Translations under genes and position numbers: made by a program
Part shown: positions 1-7,315 of the stretch, piece by piece
How the letters are laid out: each line of letters opens with the position of its first letter
Numbering within the stretch: the first letter of the stretch is position 1
Notes under the pieces: generated by a model
The model's database searches: none
What the model was told of the DNA's origin: nothing
Seen by the model: only the letters and a program-made list of their open reading frames with translations
Assembly (NCBI RefSeq): GCF_017298635.1
Contig: NZ_CP071182.1
Coordinates: 4,874,001 to 4,938,000, forward strand
Origin: Paenalicyclobacillus mengziensis
GTDB taxonomy: Bacteria; Bacillota; Bacilli; Alicyclobacillales; Alicyclobacillaceae
Length of the DNA stretch: 64,000 bases
Direction: 5' to 3'

Positions 1-181
1 CAACGAAGTGCCTCCATACTTCTGCACACAAATTCGCATGGAACCAGTCCCTTCGTAAACACATGGTGTAGCTTATGAGGATTCAAAAAGGCTGGTGCAA
101 AGTCCCAGCCCAATTACAGTGAGAAAGCTGAACTCCACCCGCAAACCGAGGTGTACGTGTTGTAGAGAACGATGATGAGTG

Positions 182-229
182 CATACTTTCTCGAAAGAGT
201 GAAAAATTATTAGTACTCAAGGCATTCCA
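182..229 (+). promoter_or_regulatory. possible sporulation promoter upstream of the SASP gene
   Basis: CATACTT at 182-188 resembles the -10 of forespore sigma-G promoters. TGAAAA at 200-205, 17 bases before CATTCCA at 223-229, is an alternative. SASP genes are normally sigma-G dependent. Neither match is decisive, and the second would leave only a few bases before the ribosome binding site. Confidence 0.3.
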
Positions 230-251
230 TAAATTACAGGAGGTAATCAAA

Positions 252-449
252 GTGGCAAGTCGCAATCAGTACGTAGCTCCGCAAGCGGAGAATGCGCTAG
301 AACAAATGAAGTACGAGATTGCTGCTGAGTTTGGCGTAAATCTTGGCCCGAATACGACCTCTCGGGAAAACGGATCGGTCGGTGGAGAAATTACAAAACG
401 GTTAGTGGCTCTGGCTGAGCAGTCCATGTCCGGGCGGACCACAAGATAG
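252..449 (+). CDS. alpha/beta-type small acid-soluble spore protein
   Basis: A 65-residue protein that would coat forespore DNA and protect it from UV and heat. It contains the family core around [11 protein letters not shown] (residues 21-31) with the EFGV region, and the downstream segment [14 protein letters not shown] typical of the second conserved block. Length fits the family (60-75 aa). The GTG start is set by AGGAGG at 239-244. The gene stands alone and is followed by a hairpin terminator. This is one of the main reasons for calling the host a spore former. Confidence 0.95.
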   Translation: MASRNQYVAPQAENALEQMKYEIAAEFGVNLGPNTTSRENGSVGGEITKRLVALAEQSMSGRTTR

Positions 450-474
450 CTTTAAAAAGGAAAACTTGATGACT

Positions 475-510
475 AGAGCTCCCGTCAGATACGAGCGTCG
501 GGAGCTTTTC
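475..510 (+). terminator. intrinsic terminator after the SASP gene
   Basis: The arms AGCTCCCG and CGGGAGCT flank a loop and are followed by TTTTC, 25 bases after the SASP stop codon. Confidence 0.8.
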
Positions 511-626
511 ATGTGTATGCAAGGGGAAATTCACAGGGGTTGTGAATAAGACCGCTACACGTCCGGTTTTTTCTCTAGAAAGTGGTTACGCTAGGGGCAC
601 AGATGTACATGAGGAGGGAGTCCAAT

Positions 627-980
627 TTGAATTGGATAGGTGTGATCGTTCGTTTTATTGTGTCCGCGTTGGTCCTGATGTTCATTGCTTACGTCGTACC
701 TGGATTCAGAATTGCGAATTTCGGAACGGCCATCATTGCTGCTGTCGTCATTGCGCTTTTAGGTTGGGTGGTTGAGGCCATGATTGGAGACAGAGTCAAC
801 CGTTGGTGGCGCGGCATCATCGGATTTATTGCGAGTGCCGTCGTCATCTGGGCGGCACAGTTCATCGTTCCTGGAATGAACGTCACTGCCTGGGGAGCCG
901 TCTTGGCTTCATTGGTCATTGGGATTATTGACCTGCTTGTTCCTGTTGAAGTCAGAGGCCGGATGACCAATATTTCTTGA
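627..980 (+). CDS. small integral membrane protein, phage holin family 4 / YvlD-like
   Basis: About 117 residues with four hydrophobic segments; loops such as VVPGFRIANFGTA and IVPGMNVTAWGAVLAS repeat the pattern of the YvlD-like PF04020 family. The TTG start at 627 is preferred over the ATG at 582 because GAGGAGGGAG lies 8 bases upstream. YvlD-type proteins are chromosomal membrane proteins of unclear role, and the 'holin' name does not imply a prophage here. It is monocistronic with a terminator downstream. Confidence 0.8.
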   Translation: MNWIGVIVRFIVSALVLMFIAYVVPGFRIANFGTAIIAAVVIALLGWVVEAMIGDRVNRWWRGIIGFIASAVVIWAAQFIVPGMNVTAWGAVLASLVIGIIDLLVPVEVRGRMTNIS

Positions 981-1055
981 GACATTATCTTAAAACGTTC
1001 CTCAAAACCGAAACCGTTTCATTCGGCAGGGATGTCACTCCAAAGAGTTTTCACA

Positions 1056-1091
1056 GATGGCCCGTGCAACGAACCGCACGGGCCTGTTTCA
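1056..1091 (+). terminator. intrinsic terminator
   Basis: GGCCCGTGC pairs with GCACGGGCC across an 8-base loop and is followed by TGTTTC. It lies between the YvlD-like gene and the convergent deacetylase gene. Confidence 0.7.
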
Positions 1092-1793
1092 TTGAGCTTT
1101 TGTTCCCGGAACTGTCGACACCAACGCTGTTTTCAACGATGTGCGATGTATCGGCAGCACTTTAAACACATATCCTTGTTCGCGACACTTCGCCAAAATG
1201 GTTGGAAGCGCCTGCGCCGTGTGGCGACTGTTTGAGACCCCGTCATGAAAGAGGATAATGGCACCAGGCTTTACTTTGCTCATGACATTGGTGATAATTT
1301 CCTCATTAGAGGTAGCCATCCAGTCCTTCGAATCAATGGTCCAAAACACGACAGGATGTCCCGCTTGTTGAATCACCGACATCTCATGTTTGTCGATAAG
1401 TCCACCAGGCGGGCGATAAAGGACCGGATTTACTCCGCTTGCTTTCTGAATCACCTGGCTTGCCCGTTCTACGTCGTGCCGGACCCAATTGTCTGGCTTA
1501 CCGAGGATGTACTCGTGGTAGAACCCATGGTTGCCAATCTCGTGGCCTTCTGCTCTCATCCGACGAACCATTTGTGGGTACTGTTCCGCGCGAAACCCCA
1601 ATACAAAAAATGTCACTTTTACGTGGGCACGGCGCAGAATGTCAAGAATCTCAGGGGTATATCGTTCGCTCGGACCATCATCGAACGTAAGGTAGAGGAC
1701 CTTTGGTGCTGCTTGAACTTCGGGGAGTACGGCTATCCGAGGAAGCATCAGCATCGTCATGAAGAGAATGACTCGAATAAACAATGCGCTCAT
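1089..1793 (-). CDS. polysaccharide deacetylase (NodB domain, CE4)
   Basis: A secreted or membrane-anchored deacetylase expected to remove N-acetyl groups from peptidoglycan or another polysaccharide. An N-terminal hydrophobic segment (about residues 4-20) precedes the NodB domain. CE4 motifs are present in order: TFDDGPS (catalytic and metal Asp), HEIGNHGFYH (metal His pair), RPPGG, a WTIDSKDW segment and LFHDG. The ATG at 1793 is chosen, but a TTG at 1814 is also possible because the 5' region is a perfect 19-bp tandem duplication that copies the weak binding site. About 234 residues is typical of a single-domain PdaA/PdaB-like protein, and a sporulation role is possible. Confidence 0.88.
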   Translation of the reverse strand: MSALFIRVILFMTMLMLPRIAVLPEVQAAPKVLYLTFDDGPSERYTPEILDILRRAHVKVTFFVLGFRAEQYPQMVRRMRAEGHEIGNHGFYHEYILGKPDNWVRHDVERASQVIQKASGVNPVLYRPPGGLIDKHEMSVIQQAGHPVVFWTIDSKDWMATSNEEIITNVMSKVKPGAIILFHDGVSNSRHTAQALPTILAKCREQGYVFKVLPIHRTSLKTALVSTVPGTKAQ

Positions 1794-1794
1794 T

Positions 1795-1832
1795 ATATCA
1801 GACTCGCTTCTCAATATCAGACTCGCTTCTCA
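1795..1832. repeat. perfect 19-bp tandem duplication at the deacetylase start
   Basis: Two adjacent identical 19-base units (1795-1813, 1814-1832) begin ATATCAGACTCG. They duplicate the weak GAAGCGAG binding-site region of the deacetylase gene, creating two possible starts. Confidence 0.9.
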
Positions 1833-1938
1833 ACTCTTAGTACGGCAGGCCGAATCTAAGTTATCCAATATCGACAAAGCCTATTCCATGAGATGATAAA
1901 GTAAAATGGAAATATACATCAATCAGATAGGAGTAAAT

Positions 1939-2691
1939 ATGTCGATACCACTGATTCTTGCCGTGGCATTTGTGGTCTTCCTGGGCGCTCTTACCCGAAC
2001 CACGTTTGGCTTCGGAGAAGCTGTAGTCAGTATGCCACTCCTGACATTACTCCCCATTCATTTGCACACTTCCGTTTCATTGATGGGACTTGTTGGGCTT
2101 ACTGTAGCATCACTTGCCGTCGCAACTGGTTGGCGGCATATGGAGCGTAAGGCACTGATTCCACTGGTTTTTGCCGCTCTAGTTGGAATTCCTATCGGAC
2201 TGGTTATGGTGACTATTGTTCCGACAAAAATAATGACTGGGCTACTGGGTATTGCGCTTATGGCTTATGGAACTTACTCCTTAACTCGACATTTCTTAAT
2301 TTCCACCGAAACGAAAGATAGGCTCCATCATCCACTTTGGGGGGTGCTATTTGGTTTTGCCTCTGGTGTATTTGGCAGTGCCTATAACTTTAATGGTGTC
2401 CCAGTTGCAGTTTACGGTTCAATACGTGGTTGGCATCCAAACAACTTCCGTAGCACCATGCAAGCTTATTTTTTTATATCGGGTACACTTATCGTTGCTG
2501 GACAGGGAATGAGCGGAATGTGGGATATCCATATGTTTACTTTGTATCTCTGTTCCCTCCCAGCCATGGTTACTGCCATCATAGTCGGTACGATTCTGCA
2601 TCGAAAGATCCCTACCGTTAAGTTTCAGCGTTATGTATTTCTCTTAATCGCAACACTAGGAGTTGTATTGTTTGTGAAATCAACAATTTGA
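1939..2691 (+). CDS. sulfite exporter TauE/SafE family membrane protein
   Basis: A polytopic membrane protein of about 250 residues with roughly eight hydrophobic segments. The N-terminal ALTRTTFGFGEAVVSMPLL matches the first TauE/SafE (PF01925) repeat (GxGGG-like turn replaced by FGFGEA), and GFASGVFGSAYNFNGVP matches the start of the second. The family exports sulfite, sulfoacetate or related organosulfur anions; the substrate is not shown here. ATAGGAG six bases before the ATG at 1939 sets the start; the upstream ATG at 1906 has no such site. It is monocistronic and convergent with the germination operon. Confidence 0.85.
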   Translation: MSIPLILAVAFVVFLGALTRTTFGFGEAVVSMPLLTLLPIHLHTSVSLMGLVGLTVASLAVATGWRHMERKALIPLVFAALVGIPIGLVMVTIVPTKIMTGLLGIALMAYGTYSLTRHFLISTETKDRLHHPLWGVLFGFASGVFGSAYNFNGVPVAVYGSIRGWHPNNFRSTMQAYFFISGTLIVAGQGMSGMWDIHMFTLYLCSLPAMVTAIIVGTILHRKIPTVKFQRYVFLLIATLGVVLFVKSTI

Positions 2692-2750
2692 CAATGATAC
2701 AAAATCACTCCACAGGGCCTTGCTTTTTCAGAGTAGTTAAATAGATCGCA

Positions 2751-2990
2751 TTATTGCTTGAGGATCGCCTTTCCTATTTGTTCAAACGCCATTTCAAGTG
2801 GTAATACAGGGCTTCGTAGTTTCATCCCCATAATCATCAGAACAGCTATGACGCAGGTAAGCGACATAATGCCCAAATAAACCGCTACATCCTTCTTGAT
2901 GATGGTCGAAGCTTGTGTACTCATGACTTTCTTTAGGTGCAGAAAAGACACCGTTCCAATAGCTAGGACCAATAGTATCGCTTTTATCAC
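2751..2990 (-). CDS. small membrane protein, fourth gene of the germinant operon
   Basis: A 79-residue protein with two hydrophobic helices (about residues 3-18 and 37-57), not assigned to a named family. Its start overlaps the gerC stop codon, so it is translationally coupled to the germination operon. Small two-helix proteins encoded with gerA operons (GerD/GerW-like or 'D subunit' proteins) have been described as modulators of germinant receptors, which is the most likely role by context. Confidence 0.65.
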   Translation of the reverse strand: MIKAILLVLAIGTVSFLHLKKVMSTQASTIIKKDVAVYLGIMSLTCVIAVLMIMGMKLRSPVLPLEMAFEQIGKAILKQ

Positions 2991-4174
2991 GAGGTTTTCT
3001 TCACCTCATTCTCTCTGAGTTGCAAGGGAGGTCCCGACATTCCTGTCCGTAAAGGCTCAATATCCACGCTGAGGTTTAGTTTCGCATCTTTGAACAACTC
3101 ATCCCAGTTCTGCCTCATCTCTTGCCATGCTCTCGGATGGGTTCGATAGATCTCGTTTCCAAATCCAAATACATCAGAATCGTATTCCTGTGTGCGCAAA
3201 AAGGCGTCTTGGATGTAGCGTTTCACTTCATCTTCAAACGCACTCTTTATCATGGCATAGGTTTCCTTGCTGCTGATATCTAATTTGGTATTGTTCTCAA
3301 CAACCTCCCCTTTCCCGGAAACCCGCACATTGAACTGAACACGCCCCTTCGTAAGCATTGGTTCAATCTTTCGGTTGGTACCCGTCAGAAACAGCGTAAC
3401 ACTGCCCTGTTTCGGAATATCCGCTGTAATGTATCCTCGCCCAATTTTGCCTCTTAACCACATTACGCCTCTGGTCTCCTCATCGTTCAGATATCCTATC
3501 AATTTGAGATTCTTCATCACTGCTGTACTTGTCAGGAAGAAAGCCTGTTCCCCAGGGGCTGGGTTATCCTTTTTCTCAATCGCAGCTGCAAGGGGGACCT
3601 CCCCTTCACTGGACGCGGCACGTAAAAAGTCAAGCATTGTGATGACACTCCCTGCCTCTTGCTTTTCAATCGTCCTCATTTCCTGTCCAGGTATCTTCTC
3701 AATCACCGTCGGCATGGTAAGAAAGTCCTTTGCCGTTCCGCCTTTGGCGATAATCAACAGATCACGCATACGATTTTGCGGGTCCCGCCCAAACTGGTCT
3801 AAAATGTCCTTGATGCCCGCTTTCGCCTCGTCTTCCCCAATGACAAGAATTCGACGGTGGGCAAGGTATATTCTTCGAGGTAGCTGTTCTTGCAAATGTT
3901 GGTCGGCATCTTTGATATTTTCTCCCGTTGCCGTCGCGAAAACAAAACTTTTACCTGGGCCGCTGTCCGTACTTCCTCCATCTCCACCTCCACCAACGCC
4001 GGATGGAACTGCCGTCTGGATACATACTGAAACACTGTTGTCAGGTCCTTTGTCAATCCCTTTTGCGATGACCAAAGCCAAATCTTTCACCTCAACGCGA
4101 TCCCAACACCCCGTCAGCCCAAAGGCACAAAACACGGTTAGCAAACTAAGCAACCACTTGCGCATATTTTCCAC
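2987..4174 (-). CDS. Ger(x)C family spore germination lipoprotein (GerAC type)
   Basis: The C subunit of a nutrient germinant receptor, anchored to the outer face of the spore inner membrane. The N-terminal signal ends in the lipobox LTGC (Cys about residue 23) followed by WDRVEVKDLALV, the hallmark of Ger(x)C proteins. The length of 395 aa is normal. The GTG start at 4174 overlaps the end of gerB; an ATG at 4165 is an alternative. Encoded in the order A-B-C-small membrane protein, as in classical tricistronic ger operons. Confidence 0.93.
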   Translation of the reverse strand: MENMRKWLLSLLTVFCAFGLTGCWDRVEVKDLALVIAKGIDKGPDNSVSVCIQTAVPSGVGGGGDGGSTDSGPGKSFVFATATGENIKDADQHLQEQLPRRIYLAHRRILVIGEDEAKAGIKDILDQFGRDPQNRMRDLLIIAKGGTAKDFLTMPTVIEKIPGQEMRTIEKQEAGSVITMLDFLRAASSEGEVPLAAAIEKKDNPAPGEQAFFLTSTAVMKNLKLIGYLNDEETRGVMWLRGKIGRGYITADIPKQGSVTLFLTGTNRKIEPMLTKGRVQFNVRVSGKGEVVENNTKLDISSKETYAMIKSAFEDEVKRYIQDAFLRTQEYDSDVFGFGNEIYRTHPRAWQEMRQNWDELFKDAKLNLSVDIEPLRTGMSGPPLQLRENEVKKTS

Positions 4175-5252
4175 GCTTTCTGGAACGGATCAAATCAACT
4201 CCGAGAATCAGGGTCGGTATGATATCTTGTGTAACGAGACTCTCTGTTGGGAATGTAAACGTGAGGAAGTTGCTCAGGTCAACAGCATTTGAGAAGGCCC
4301 ATAAACATCCAACAATCGACAGCAGTGTGACGGGCAGAGCCAGGAACCGATACTTCACGACGCCAAAAACCTGCGCTATGCACAAGACAAATGCCCATAG
4401 AAACAAGGCGGTTTTCAAAAAACCGTTGTAGACCCAAACACCGACAATGACCGGGTCAATGCGTTCCAAAAATTCCCCAATGCTGAGATACCGAACAGCA
4501 TTGTAATAGGCATACTTAAGCTGTCCAGTCAGCGGTCCGTTGACTGTGGTGGATACCACTATCACGAGCATCATGATGAGCGCAACGGCTAGTAACCCCG
4601 TGAACGAAGACGCGCGTGCCTTACTCGGGTCGTTTAAATGCGGTAGGAGAAATCCTAAGAGAAAAAACTCGCCTGCCCAACCACTCGGAACTACAGCTCC
4701 TTGTAGAATGGGTACGATGCCACGACCGAAGACAGGCGTTAAAAAATTAGGAACCATTTCAGGCAAAAGTAGAGCAGCAATCACGACAGAAAAAATGATG
4801 CTGAGCGGAATCAACAGCTCACTGCACCTCGCCAATACTTCAATGCCCAGCCATGCCCCAATCCCGCAAACCGCAACAAACAATCCTAACGTGACCATTC
4901 GCGGCGTTTTGGGCTGCGCAAAAAGCGTAATAAAGCTCATGACTTCATCGGAAATTGTCGTAACGTAAAGAAACAAATAATACATGTAAAACATACTCAC
5001 TGCCTTGCCAAGCCACTTCCCCATGATTTTCTCCAAGTACTCAGGGAACGTCATGCCCGGGTGACGAGATGCCAGTGTCGTGAATACCAGGATGGCCCAT
5101 ACCCCAGTGATTAAAGAGAGAAGGTACGACAACCAATCATCTTCTTTGGCAAACTGATAGATAACACCAGGCACAGACATAAATTCTGTTGCAATAATCA
5201 TCGGGATAATCAGCAACACAAGCTGTGAGGAGGAGATTTTTTCCTTGACCAA
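4146..5252 (-). CDS. GerAB/ArcD/ProY family spore germination permease
   Basis: The B subunit of the germinant receptor: a 368-residue protein with about ten transmembrane helices related to amino-acid/polyamine transporters (PF03845). The N-terminal EKISSSQLVLLIIPMI is the typical GerAB entry. It is thought to bind the nutrient germinant. The TTG start follows GGGGGTGCATAATCC, which also contains the stop codon of gerA, so A and B are coupled with only 3 bases between them. Confidence 0.93.
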   Translation of the reverse strand: MVKEKISSSQLVLLIIPMIIATEFMSVPGVIYQFAKEDDWLSYLLSLITGVWAILVFTTLASRHPGMTFPEYLEKIMGKWLGKAVSMFYMYYLFLYVTTISDEVMSFITLFAQPKTPRMVTLGLFVAVCGIGAWLGIEVLARCSELLIPLSIIFSVVIAALLLPEMVPNFLTPVFGRGIVPILQGAVVPSGWAGEFFLLGFLLPHLNDPSKARASSFTGLLAVALIMMLVIVVSTTVNGPLTGQLKYAYYNAVRYLSIGEFLERIDPVIVGVWVYNGFLKTALFLWAFVLCIAQVFGVVKYRFLALPVTLLSIVGCLWAFSNAVDLSNFLTFTFPTESLVTQDIIPTLILGVDLIRSRKRGKYAQVVA

Positions 5253-5255
5253 GGA

Positions 5256-6848
5256 TTATGCACCCCCTTTTTGCGGACCCGGTTTCTGACCCGATGGAAT
5301 TCGACTTGTCGCGTTATGACGAGCAGTTTGCGGACGTGTTTTCATGCTCCACCAAGGAGAACGGATAAGAACATCTCGTATACTTCCTCTCGTAAATGGG
5401 GCTAACGGTGAGAAATACGGAATCCCGAAAGAACGCAGACTTGCCATGTGTAATAAAACGAGCAGCAATCCCACCGTAATCCCAAAAAATCCTAACGTTC
5501 CTGCTAACGCCAAAAGTGGAAAACGAAGCATACGGATGCCAATGCCGAGGTTGAACCTGGGGATTGTAAAAGAAGCAATCCCGGTAGTTGCCACTACAAT
5601 GACCATCGGGGCAGAAATGATTCCCGCCTGCACGGCGGCTTGTCCGAGCACCAGGGCACCCACGATACTGACCGCAGAACCCACCGCTTTCGGCAGACGT
5701 ACACCCGCTTCCCGTAGGCCTTCAAACATGATCTCCATTAAAAACGCCTCGACAACTGCAGGAAAGGGTGTCGCCTCTTGCGATTTTGCGATGGAAATCA
5801 AAAATGTAGTTGGAACCATCTCCTGTTGAAATGAAATTAAAGCGACATACAATGAAGGCAATGCGAGTGCAGTAAAGCCGAATGTCAAACGGATCCACCG
5901 CAATACGGTTGCTATCATAAATCGCTCATAATAGTCTTCACTGGCGTTGAGCGCTCCCCAAAAGGTCATTGGAACGATTAGGACAAACGGCGTGCCATCC
6001 ACCAGGATTGCAACTTTACCTTCAAGGAGGTTGGCTGCTACCACTTCAGGCCGCTCAGTGTATTGCACTGTTGGAAACGGAGAAAACGTTGCATCTTCGA
6101 TGAACTCCTCAATGTACCCACTTTCGAGTACACCGTCGATCTGTATCCGATTCAGCCGCTGACGAACCTCACTCAGTACTCCCTCAGGTGCAATTCCTTC
6201 GATGTATGAGATGACCACGTCCGTATTGGACAGATCGCCAATTGTCAAGGCTTCCATCTTGAGTTTGGGGCTGCGTATTTTACGGCGGATAAGGCTTGTA
6301 TTCACTCTAACAGTTTCAATAAACCCTTCTCGCGGGCCACGGATAACCTGTTCCGAATTCGGCTCTTCAAGGCTCCGTTTGGACCACCCCTTGATACTGG
6401 CAACCAGTGATGATATTTGTCCCGCAACCAGGATAGCAACTTCCCCCTTTAATACGTGCGAAACCACCTCTTCTAGGGTGTAGACGATTTTCGTCTCGCC
6501 AATTGGGACTGACTGAGTTTGCAACCATTCACCAAGCGCGGTTGTCGTTTCCGTGCCGCACGGAAGCCCTTGATATAGCAACGGCTTCAACACAACTTCA
6601 TCCAGGTGTTTGGTATCCAGTAATCCATCGACATAAATCAGTAGGGCCTTGTTATCGTGCTTGAATATCAGTGGTCGATAAACAACATCCGAACAACCTG
6701 TGAATATTCCCCTTAATGCTTGCTCATTTTTTGACAGATCTGAGTCTATGTATGAGCTTTGGTTCCCCATCTCGATGGAAGTATTCTCGAGCGCTTCAAT
6801 ATTCCTCTGAAGTTTCGGCTTCAGTGGCTTTAGCTTACGACGCTTCAC
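5256..6848 (-). CDS. GerA family spore germination protein (A subunit)
   Basis: A 530-residue receptor A subunit (PF03323). A cytoplasmic N-terminal domain includes SDVVYRPLIF and DGLLDTKHLDE, then the conserved EGKVAILVDGTPFVLIVP segment, and C-terminal membrane helices from about residue 290. A basic tail ends the protein. With GerB and GerC it forms the complete nutrient receptor. The GTG start at 6848 has a modest AAAGG-like site. It is divergent from the c-di-GMP riboswitch locus. Confidence 0.94.
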   Translation of the reverse strand: MKRRKLKPLKPKLQRNIEALENTSIEMGNQSSYIDSDLSKNEQALRGIFTGCSDVVYRPLIFKHDNKALLIYVDGLLDTKHLDEVVLKPLLYQGLPCGTETTTALGEWLQTQSVPIGETKIVYTLEEVVSHVLKGEVAILVAGQISSLVASIKGWSKRSLEEPNSEQVIRGPREGFIETVRVNTSLIRRKIRSPKLKMEALTIGDLSNTDVVISYIEGIAPEGVLSEVRQRLNRIQIDGVLESGYIEEFIEDATFSPFPTVQYTERPEVVAANLLEGKVAILVDGTPFVLIVPMTFWGALNASEDYYERFMIATVLRWIRLTFGFTALALPSLYVALISFQQEMVPTTFLISIAKSQEATPFPAVVEAFLMEIMFEGLREAGVRLPKAVGSAVSIVGALVLGQAAVQAGIISAPMVIVVATTGIASFTIPRFNLGIGIRMLRFPLLALAGTLGFFGITVGLLLVLLHMASLRSFGIPYFSPLAPFTRGSIRDVLIRSPWWSMKTRPQTARHNATSRIPSGQKPGPQKGGA

Positions 6849-7070
6849 AGATGACCCAACCTTTCATAGTCACCCATATCGTTCGATAATCGGATCCATA
6901 ATATACGCATGAATGCCTGGCCAGTCGAATTTGCACCACCGTCTGCGGCTACTTTAAGCTCCAATCCAGTTCACACGCTGAAGCCGACGCTGAGTGTACA
7001 GAGTGGGTATGCCACCAAGTAGACTACATTAACTCGATTTTCTGATAAAATGACAAATACAGATTTGGTA
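6849..7070. other. divergent intergenic region between gerA and the c-di-GMP locus
   Basis: No supported gene. It must contain the minus-strand gerA promoter, but no convincing sigma-G match was found. The plus-strand promoter for the riboswitch transcript starts at its right edge. Confidence 0.5.
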
Positions 7071-7099
7071 TTGCAAAAATCCGGAGTAAAAAGTATGTT
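7071..7099 (+). promoter_or_regulatory. putative sigma-A promoter of the riboswitch-EAL-FapA transcript
   Basis: TTGCAA (7071-7076), a 17-base spacer and TATGTT (7094-7099). Initiation near 7106 would place the whole riboswitch in the transcript leader. Confidence 0.55.
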
Positions 7100-7157
7100 G
7101 GAAATGAAATTACATCCATTTAGATGCAATTTAACGTTAAGATATATAGCCAAATAG

Positions 7158-7243
7158 GATTTGAATACGGGCAAACTGTGGGAAACCATAGGACGCAAAG
7201 CTACGGGTCTAAAGACGACATGTCCATGATCGCCGGGTTGCTA
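7158..7243 (+). ncRNA. c-di-GMP-I (GEMM-I) riboswitch, copy 1
   Basis: The leader carries the GEMM-I core: GGGCAAAC, then a helix CTGTGG/CCATAG closed by a GAAA tetraloop, then the tetraloop-receptor strand GACGCAAAGCTACGGGTCTAA, a variable stem and the closing GATCGCCGGGTTGC. This order is the class I c-di-GMP aptamer signature. An intrinsic hairpin follows 18 bases later, so control is probably by transcription termination; the direction (ON or OFF) cannot be decided by eye. It precedes an EAL-FapA gene. Confidence 0.88.
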
Positions 7244-7260
7244 TATTCGCGTCTTTGCGA

Positions 7261-7292
7261 CGCCCTGTATTCCACATACAGGGCGTTTGCTT
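7261..7292 (+). terminator. riboswitch expression-platform terminator
   Basis: CGCCCTGTA (7261-7269) and TACAGGGCG (7277-7285) form a 9-bp stem followed by TTTGCTT. It lies between the c-di-GMP aptamer and the EAL-FapA start codon. A short GCGTC/GACGC hairpin sits just before it and could be part of the switch. Confidence 0.65.
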
Positions 7293-7315
7293 GCGTGGAA
7301 AAGAGGTTAGTTGAG

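Noticed and set aside
627..980. Prophage remnant suggested by the 'phage holin' family name
   Set aside because: The family is mainly chromosomal (YvlD-like), and no other phage genes are near.
1245..1859. 204-codon plus-strand frame opposite the polysaccharide deacetylase
   Set aside because: The minus strand carries all CE4 motifs; this is its shadow.
3375..4292. 305-codon plus-strand frame opposite gerC and the end of gerB
   Set aside because: Antisense shadow of well-supported germination genes; composition is serine/proline rich and no binding site is present.
7124..7315. N-terminal extension of the EAL-FapA frame up to an ATG at 7124
   Set aside because: It would translate the c-di-GMP aptamer and terminator. 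The start must be downstream of 7292.
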